The notes under the pieces were generated by a model. That model was not told the origin of the DNA and ran no database searches. It saw nothing but the letters and a program-made list of their open reading frames with translations. Positions 34,501 to 37,810 of a stretch of DNA of 37,810 bases are shown in pieces; the first letter of the stretch is position 1, and each line of letters opens with the position of its first letter. The stretch lies in contig JBDTVG010000095.1 in assembly GCA_040007395.1 (NCBI GenBank), positions 1-37,810 on the forward strand, written 5' to 3'. The translations under genes and the position numbers were made by a program. Source of the stretch: DATGFK01 sp040007395. GTDB taxonomy: Bacteria; Chloroflexota; Anaerolineae; Aggregatilineales; UBA2796.

Positions 34501-35169
34501 GGCGAACTGGCGAATTTTCGTTCGCATGTGCTGCGCGATGCGCCCATTGCCGTGCGCGATGTCACCAGCCACGAACCCGGCCCCGACGTTTCGCGACGGG
34601 TCATTGGTGAGATTGTCCATCAGGCGTTACGGTGGTGGCATTTGCCCAGCGAAACCCCAAATTTGCATGAGATACTCAATAGCTATGCGTGGGAACAGGG
34701 TGTTACCGACGTGCAAGCCCTCAAAATTGCTATCGAGGAAGCAACCCGACTCCTGCAACTGACCGAAAAAAGCAACATCATCGTGGAGATGCAGCAAGCG
34801 GAACAATCACGACAGATTTACCGGGAACTGCCGTTTGCCTTCAAATTTGGCGAGCGCACCATCAATGGTGTAATCGATGTGCTGTTCTTTTCCAAGTATG
34901 GCAAGTGGCACGTTGTTGATTACAAGACCAGCGATGTACCGCCTGTTGAAGGTCTAGCGCGTTCCGAGAGCATTCGTCAGCACGCCGAACGCTATCACGC
35001 ACAGGTTGGCATTTATGCGGCGGCGATCCAGATCATGACTGGACAAGCTCCCGAAGTCCATTTGCACTATATACGGCATGTCTATACTGTCCATGTGCCA
35101 ATGGAAACATGGCAAGCCGTCCTCGCCACTCTGGACAATGACATTACCGAGGCGTTGGGCGAGCATTGA
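31570..35169 (+). CDS. addA: UvrD-type helicase-nuclease AddA/RecB-like
   Basis: DNA repair enzyme that unwinds and degrades double-strand ends before RecA loading. 1199 residues. Superfamily 1 helicase motifs are in order: Walker A TAGAGSGKT (36-44), TFTEKAAREMRDRV (about 73-87), TIHGLCATIL, LVDEFQDT (393-400), GDPRQSIYAFRGA (about 424-436), ASFRSHERL, MTIHASKGLEF (about 770-780), LLYVAMTRAQEYL (about 840-852). A C-terminal PD-(D/E)XK nuclease begins with GEIVHQALRWW (about 1013) and has the metal-binding IDVLFFS and VDYKTS (about 1100-1121). This is AddA organisation. No addB with its iron-sulfur nuclease is adjacent; it may be elsewhere. No ribosome site of note precedes the ATG at 31570. 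The upstream gap holds the REP element. Confidence 0.9.
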   Translation: MVYPSDLSEQSDQGGLNLTPDQRKAIFTHDRNLIVTAGAGSGKTRVLVQRFIEMLDHYRDWSLPSLVAITFTEKAAREMRDRVRKQIEIRIQELTRDHDPEAVTRWRTHEAALDSARIGTIHGLCATILRANAAEARIDPGFAVLDEVTAAVLREDAIEQALATLGETHLEAVRLLEVYEVPAVSEALRRGIAWSGDWLQQQIDPDDYINQWHDWYAEFAVGAVERLRGDSEFSTALNWEPPNGWPAPTDKLMQNWIRILDHRDTWFSPATPLQTLLDILAFWRDEIDLKGGSAKLWGSADLFETAKAYVKWIRSTATSLLEEIGEFGDPDSLSAELLPLWGQALSAAQAIYKSLKGQDKLDFDDLETLTQRLLKTHPQVAERYRGTEFHHILVDEFQDTNEAQRDIIWALVDLNRPNSLFIVGDPRQSIYAFRGANVSVFNTVTDQITTPDAPAISLSASFRSHERLVSVFNTVFPQLMVKLDGPNRDYGVDYGNLMEAVRESPDRPCLELIVIDKENAAETSRSADDLRRWEARTLAQRLLAIVEAGWLITDELENVQRPIGYGDMAVLFQSRSSMPLVEEAFKAAGIDYVTIAGQGYYDRPEVWDLLNLLKALYNTADDLSLASALRSPLYNLSDDDLFALRLQTPSGTLWDTLIDSQRTYQPTPPNLDQVYFARESLLRLHASAGRITIAELLVRTLEETAYLATLSGLSDGTQRCANVEKLIELARHSEFVALGSFIASLETLNTRTESREGEAPVATEGAVQLMTIHASKGLEFQVVALFDASWHRNAQRPLLVNDPMVGPVCMVRDENNEPLEPFAYRLAQRYQAEREQAERTRLLYVAMTRAQEYLIVSGRLTKDATWLNQLIDTLGMREIVSNGIAPDEELLLSENCLLRMPTMPPSVADTDIEQDRREPTTPRNVTPRGWDALTMQQIEGIDPQEPWLLVQPPVDRQAPAQTLSATEIAVLGESKALGELANFRSHVLRDAPIAVRDVTSHEPGPDVSRRVIGEIVHQALRWWHLPSETPNLHEILNSYAWEQGVTDVQALKIAIEEATRLLQLTEKSNIIVEMQQAEQSRQIYRELPFAFKFGERTINGVIDVLFFSKYGKWHVVDYKTSDVPPVEGLARSESIRQHAERYHAQVGIYAAAIQIMTGQAPEVHLHYIRHVYTVHVPMETWQAVLATLDNDITEALGEH

Positions 35170-35256
35170 TCCTTAGTCTTGCGCAAATTTTAAAGGAGGA
35201 TGCTCAGGAAGATAAAGTTTGGAATATAGACAATTTATTATAGAAATCGTTAACAA

Positions 35257-35772
35257 GCGGATCTCAAGGTCGGGGAGCATATCCGCAAGGCTGATGGCAG
35301 CTTTGGCGTGGTCAAGGCCGACCACGCGCAGATGCAAGTCCAGCGCATGTACAATCTCACGGTGGACAAGGCGCATACGTTCTTTGTCGGTGGGCAGCGG
35401 TGGTTGGTGCATAATGTAAATCCAGTTTGTGAAATTTCTAAGCTTGACGAGGATTGGGCGCAAAAAGGCGCGCATATCAAAGTGAGAGTTGATAATGGCA
35501 AACCAATTGAAATAGCCATAAGGCCGGATTCTACAGGAGAAGGAATTAACTTTTCGGCGGTATTTAGCGCTGACCCACAATCAAAAGTGGATAAAGCAAT
35601 TCGTTTAGCACAAAATGTATTCGAAAACGATTCAAACTTTGTAGGAAAATTTAAAGATCGGGTAACTGAAGCTATTCCATATGTGCTCAATTATCCCAAT
35701 GCCGGAGGTGTCGGTAGGTCGTTGGAATTCAAATTCTTAAAGATTACGCTTGGGAGACTGTTGGGAGACTAA
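35257..35772 (+). pseudogene. 5'-truncated Hint domain joined to an alternative toxin tip
   Basis: In frame from 35257, the sequence encodes 53 residues that match residues 117-169 of the full Hint toxin downstream (ADLKVGEH through RWLVHN), then 119 residues of a different C-terminal domain (PVCEISKLDEDWAQKGAHIKV and onward). A TAA two codons before the block (35251) closes the frame, and only internal GTG codons could start it (for instance 35308), so it has no signal peptide, no Hint N-terminus and no ribosome site. By eye, 143 of 159 bases match the full copy (49 of 53 residues). The tip is AT-rich, unlike the Hint part. It is best read as a stored tip cassette that could be joined to the complete gene by recombination; it might also be a simple relic. 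Confidence 0.7.
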
Positions 35773-35774
35773 CC

Positions 35775-36218
35775 GTGAAAATATACGACATTACCTTAAC
35801 GCAATTTCTGTTATTGGGGAATTTGGGACCATTAAAAATCGGTATAGATCGTGAGGAAGTACTTACCCAACTAGGTGAACCACCTAGTTGGAGTGCGAAA
35901 TCCAGAAAAGAAATCGCTCCGCTTTGGAAATATGGCATCCTACAAATTGCATTTTCCAGCAATAGAGTTTGGTATATTGGATTATATCCTGAGGATGAGG
36001 TTGACTTGCCTAGTGCTTTTAAGCTCGCTGGTTATTTCCCAACAGATACAACTACGCATGAAGAATTTGAAGAGTATTTGATGAGCGAAGAAATTAGTTA
36101 TCATCCTGATTTGGAAGATCCTTCGAAAGACACGGCGACCATAGCTATTAACTCAACAACACATATTTATTTCAGTGATAGTAAATTGGTGTATAGTATT
36201 ATACACAGAGATAAGTAA
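35775..36218 (+). CDS. Candidate immunity protein for the truncated toxin
   Basis: 147 residues, GTG start at 35775 with GGGAG seven bases before it, beginning two bases after the truncated toxin's stop. The opening (LGNLGPLKIGIDREEVLTQLGEPPSW) and the aromatic strand APLWKYGILQIAFSSNRVWYIGLY resemble a small family of cytoplasmic proteins often found next to toxin genes. Acidic throughout (EEYLMSEEISYHPDLEDPSKD), with no signal peptide, as expected for a protector that binds a basic nuclease. AT-rich like the toxin tip. If the tip is silent, this gene still would protect the cell from sister strains carrying it. Confidence 0.6.
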   Translation: MKIYDITLTQFLLLGNLGPLKIGIDREEVLTQLGEPPSWSAKSRKEIAPLWKYGILQIAFSSNRVWYIGLYPEDEVDLPSAFKLAGYFPTDTTTHEEFEEYLMSEEISYHPDLEDPSKDTATIAINSTTHIYFSDSKLVYSIIHRDK

Positions 36219-36227
36219 ATATCTTAA

Positions 36228-37160
36228 ATGATACTAACAGCCTCTCGAATTGGTGCGATACTCCTCATCCTGACAGTTATCATCTCTCAGGCTGTTAGCG
36301 TTGCTGTCGCTCGTTCGGGCGCGGCAGTCACGAGTGTTCCTAGCGGCGACACCCTTGTCCAGACGGATCACGGTGAGCGTCCCATCAGCGAGATCAAGGT
36401 TGGCGACAAGGTACTGGCCTACGACGAGGCGACGGGCAAGACTGGCTACTTCGCGGTGACGGCGCTCATCTCCAACTTGGACTTCACCGTGCAGGACTTG
36501 ACCATCGACGGTGAGCAGATCGAGACCACAGCGGGGCATCCCTTCTATACGCAGGAACGCGGCTGGGTCAAAGCGGCGGATCTCAAGGTCGGTGAGCATG
36601 TCCGCAAGGCCGATGGCAGCTATGGCGTAGTCAAGGTAGACCACGCGCAGATGCAAGTCCAGCGCATGTACAATCTCACCGTGGACAAGGCACATACATT
36701 CTTTGTAGGCGGTCAGCAGTGGCTGGTGCATAACACAGACCCCCTATGTATTTACTTCGGGCAAAAGCGGCTTGACCCAACATTTAGCGTAAGCAAAAAA
36801 GAAGTTCCCGAGATATTAAGAGGTAAAAGCATTTATGAAGTTGCTGAACAACTGGGCAAGACAATAGATCCCAACTTGCTAAGAGTAGAATACTTCGAAG
36901 AAGTTAACGGATTGCTTGTATCTACAAATACCCGTGGTTTGGCAACGTGGAGTTTGGCGGGCACAGAGCCAACTAGTATCGTTGAAATTGCAAATCCATC
37001 TAAAAATATACTGAGGCGATTAAGCGAAAGCCTTATGGTGCCCTCTGAGTATGGGGTGCCTAACAATAAAATAACGCTTCCCGGTACATTTTCAGCTGTA
37101 ACACCTAGTATGGACAACCTAGAGATTCTTGATGTAATTAAGGTTTGGTGGGCAAAATGA
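36228..37160 (+). CDS. Hint-domain polymorphic toxin with C-terminal nuclease-like tip
   Basis: 310 residues. Residues 8-28 are a hydrophobic segment (IGAILLILTVIISQAVSVAVA), a signal peptide or anchor. The Hint autoprocessing domain spans about 36-169: SGDTLVQTDHGERPISEIKVGDKVLAYDEATG, block B TTAGHPF with H104, and the terminal VHN with H168-N169. The usual first-position Cys is missing (Ser or Val there), while block B and the Asn are kept, so cleavage at N169 alone is likely. The tip (170-310) reads CIYFGQKRLDPTFSV, then LRVEYFEEVNGLLVSTNTRGLATWSLAG and TLPGT; the VNGLLVSTNTRGLA pattern resembles toxins of the barnase-like (BECR) RNase group. The tip DNA is AT-rich while the Hint DNA is not. 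Overlaps the next gene as ATGA. Confidence 0.75.
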   Translation: MILTASRIGAILLILTVIISQAVSVAVARSGAAVTSVPSGDTLVQTDHGERPISEIKVGDKVLAYDEATGKTGYFAVTALISNLDFTVQDLTIDGEQIETTAGHPFYTQERGWVKAADLKVGEHVRKADGSYGVVKVDHAQMQVQRMYNLTVDKAHTFFVGGQQWLVHNTDPLCIYFGQKRLDPTFSVSKKEVPEILRGKSIYEVAEQLGKTIDPNLLRVEYFEEVNGLLVSTNTRGLATWSLAGTEPTSIVEIANPSKNILRRLSESLMVPSEYGVPNNKITLPGTFSAVTPSMDNLEILDVIKVWWAK

Positions 37161-37723
37161 AGCACCATAACTCAACTGAAAACAAGCCTAAGTTAACTCC
37201 AGTAAAAGTCCCTTGGCAAATATCGTCTGCAGTCCCAGCGGTAAAATTGACCGTCTACGCAGAGGCCAGAGTTGTGATTGAATTTGCAGCAATTATTTGG
37301 CATGAAGCTAAAGGAGCAAAACAATCAGTAGAAGATAAGACATATGATCAATTTGAGGAACGAATTATCGTAACTTTCGAACATGCTTTTTGGGTAAGAG
37401 TCCATCCAACGATATCTGATGCAGAACCGATTGATTACGAAAAATACGATACCAGTGCATTAGGACCGTTGCATATAAATAGCAAAGAAGCATATACATA
37501 TTTGGACGAATATCGAACCAAATGGCTCACTAGTGGTATATGTCCTGATTCAGGAATGTATGAGGTGGAAGGGTCAGATTGGATACCTTCTGAAGACGCT
37601 TTTTTAAAAGATGGGTATAAACACTATCTGTTGGTTGGGCAAGAGCTGTATTACGATATTTTTGGTAAGAAATGGCAATGGTCCTCTGAGGGCACGATTA
37701 ATGGGCTATCAAAAAACGGCTAA
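37157..37723 (+). CDS. Candidate immunity protein for the Hint toxin
   Basis: 188 residues from the ATG at 37157, which overlaps the toxin stop (ATGA), so both are made from one message. A GTG four codons earlier is less likely. No signal peptide; many aromatic and acidic residues (FEHAFWVRVHPTISDAEPIDYEKYD, YTYLDEYRTKW, KKWQWSSEG), which suits a cytoplasmic protein that plugs a nuclease active site. I do not recognise a named immunity family. AT-rich like the toxin tip. Only position and composition support the immunity role. Confidence 0.6.
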   Translation: MKHHNSTENKPKLTPVKVPWQISSAVPAVKLTVYAEARVVIEFAAIIWHEAKGAKQSVEDKTYDQFEERIIVTFEHAFWVRVHPTISDAEPIDYEKYDTSALGPLHINSKEAYTYLDEYRTKWLTSGICPDSGMYEVEGSDWIPSEDAFLKDGYKHYLLVGQELYYDIFGKKWQWSSEGTINGLSKNG

Positions 37724-37810
37724 CGGAACTTGGCTAGTTTTCCGACGGTAAATGAAATCTATACCCTGATTGCTAGTTGACGTTCATGGATCCTAGCCGA
37801 AAATTGAGCT

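Noticed and set aside
35173..35690. Reverse-strand frames of 135 and 146 residues over the truncated Hint copy
   Set aside because: They mirror the Hint coding strand, as the same reverse-strand frames also appear over the full Hint gene at 36234-36731; no ribosome sites or known domains.
1..37810. tRNA or rRNA genes and insertion sequences
   Set aside because: I saw no T-loop/anticodon-arm patterns, no rRNA stretches and no transposase motifs on either strand; absence judged by eye only.

Overview
The window looks like chromosomal DNA of a bacterium from the phylum Chloroflexota (an Anaerolineae- or Phototrophicales-like lineage). That placement is inferred from the gene mix, not from a marker search: a SufS-SufU pair, a GldA/GldF/GldG-type transporter with a DUF4340 partner, several PhoB-type winged-helix regulators in unusual fusions, a GH63-type glucosidase, an AddA-type helicase-nuclease, a free-standing Cas10-like protein, and short REP-like palindromes in the gaps. 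I see no rRNA, tRNA, CRISPR array or transposase.

Layout. Bases 1-378 have no gene but carry a 112-base element bounded by near-perfect inverted repeats. Next come tilS (379), an orphan response regulator (1996) and a secreted GH3 beta-N-acetylhexosaminidase that overlaps it by one base (2835). At 4540 there is an AT-rich gene joining WD40 repeats to a C-terminal OST-HTH/LOTUS-like domain. A P-type cation ATPase (6182), a small reverse-strand gene, a divergent glutamine synthetase (9377) and a reverse-strand helical-repeat protein follow. At 12068 is a large fusion of PAS, a histidine-kinase-like module, a receiver and a winged helix; its phosphoacceptor histidine appears to be replaced by arginine.

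Bases 14200-15770 hold a small reverse-strand gene, a cytoplasmic-looking sulfite-oxidase-type molybdopterin enzyme and, divergently, tatA. Bases 16247-20190 are a tight operon for an ABC exporter: ATPase, permease, GldG-like protein and DUF4340 protein. It ends in a strong terminator that lies only 14 bases before rpoD. rpoD is followed by a LiaF-like membrane protein and a Bax-inhibitor-1 family protein. Reverse-strand sufS-sufU (iron-sulfur cluster assembly) is divergent from the Cas10-like gene at 25070. Then come a small secreted protein, a disulfide-type flavoprotein reductase, the GH63-type glucosidase and addA.

The last 2.6 kb (35257-37723) is a polymorphic-toxin locus. A complete gene encodes an N-terminal membrane/signal segment, a Hint autoprocessing domain and a toxin tip, followed by an overlapping immunity candidate. 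Just upstream sits a 5'-truncated second copy: the last 53 codons of the same Hint domain joined to a different toxin tip, with its own immunity candidate. The Hint parts look like the host in base use, while the tips and immunity genes are AT-rich. This is what a stored, exchangeable toxin-tip cassette would look like.

Most notable: the toxin-tip cassette pair, the solitary Cas10-like protein with degenerate catalytic motifs, the WD40-LOTUS fusion, and the histidine-less sensor fused to its own transcription factor.
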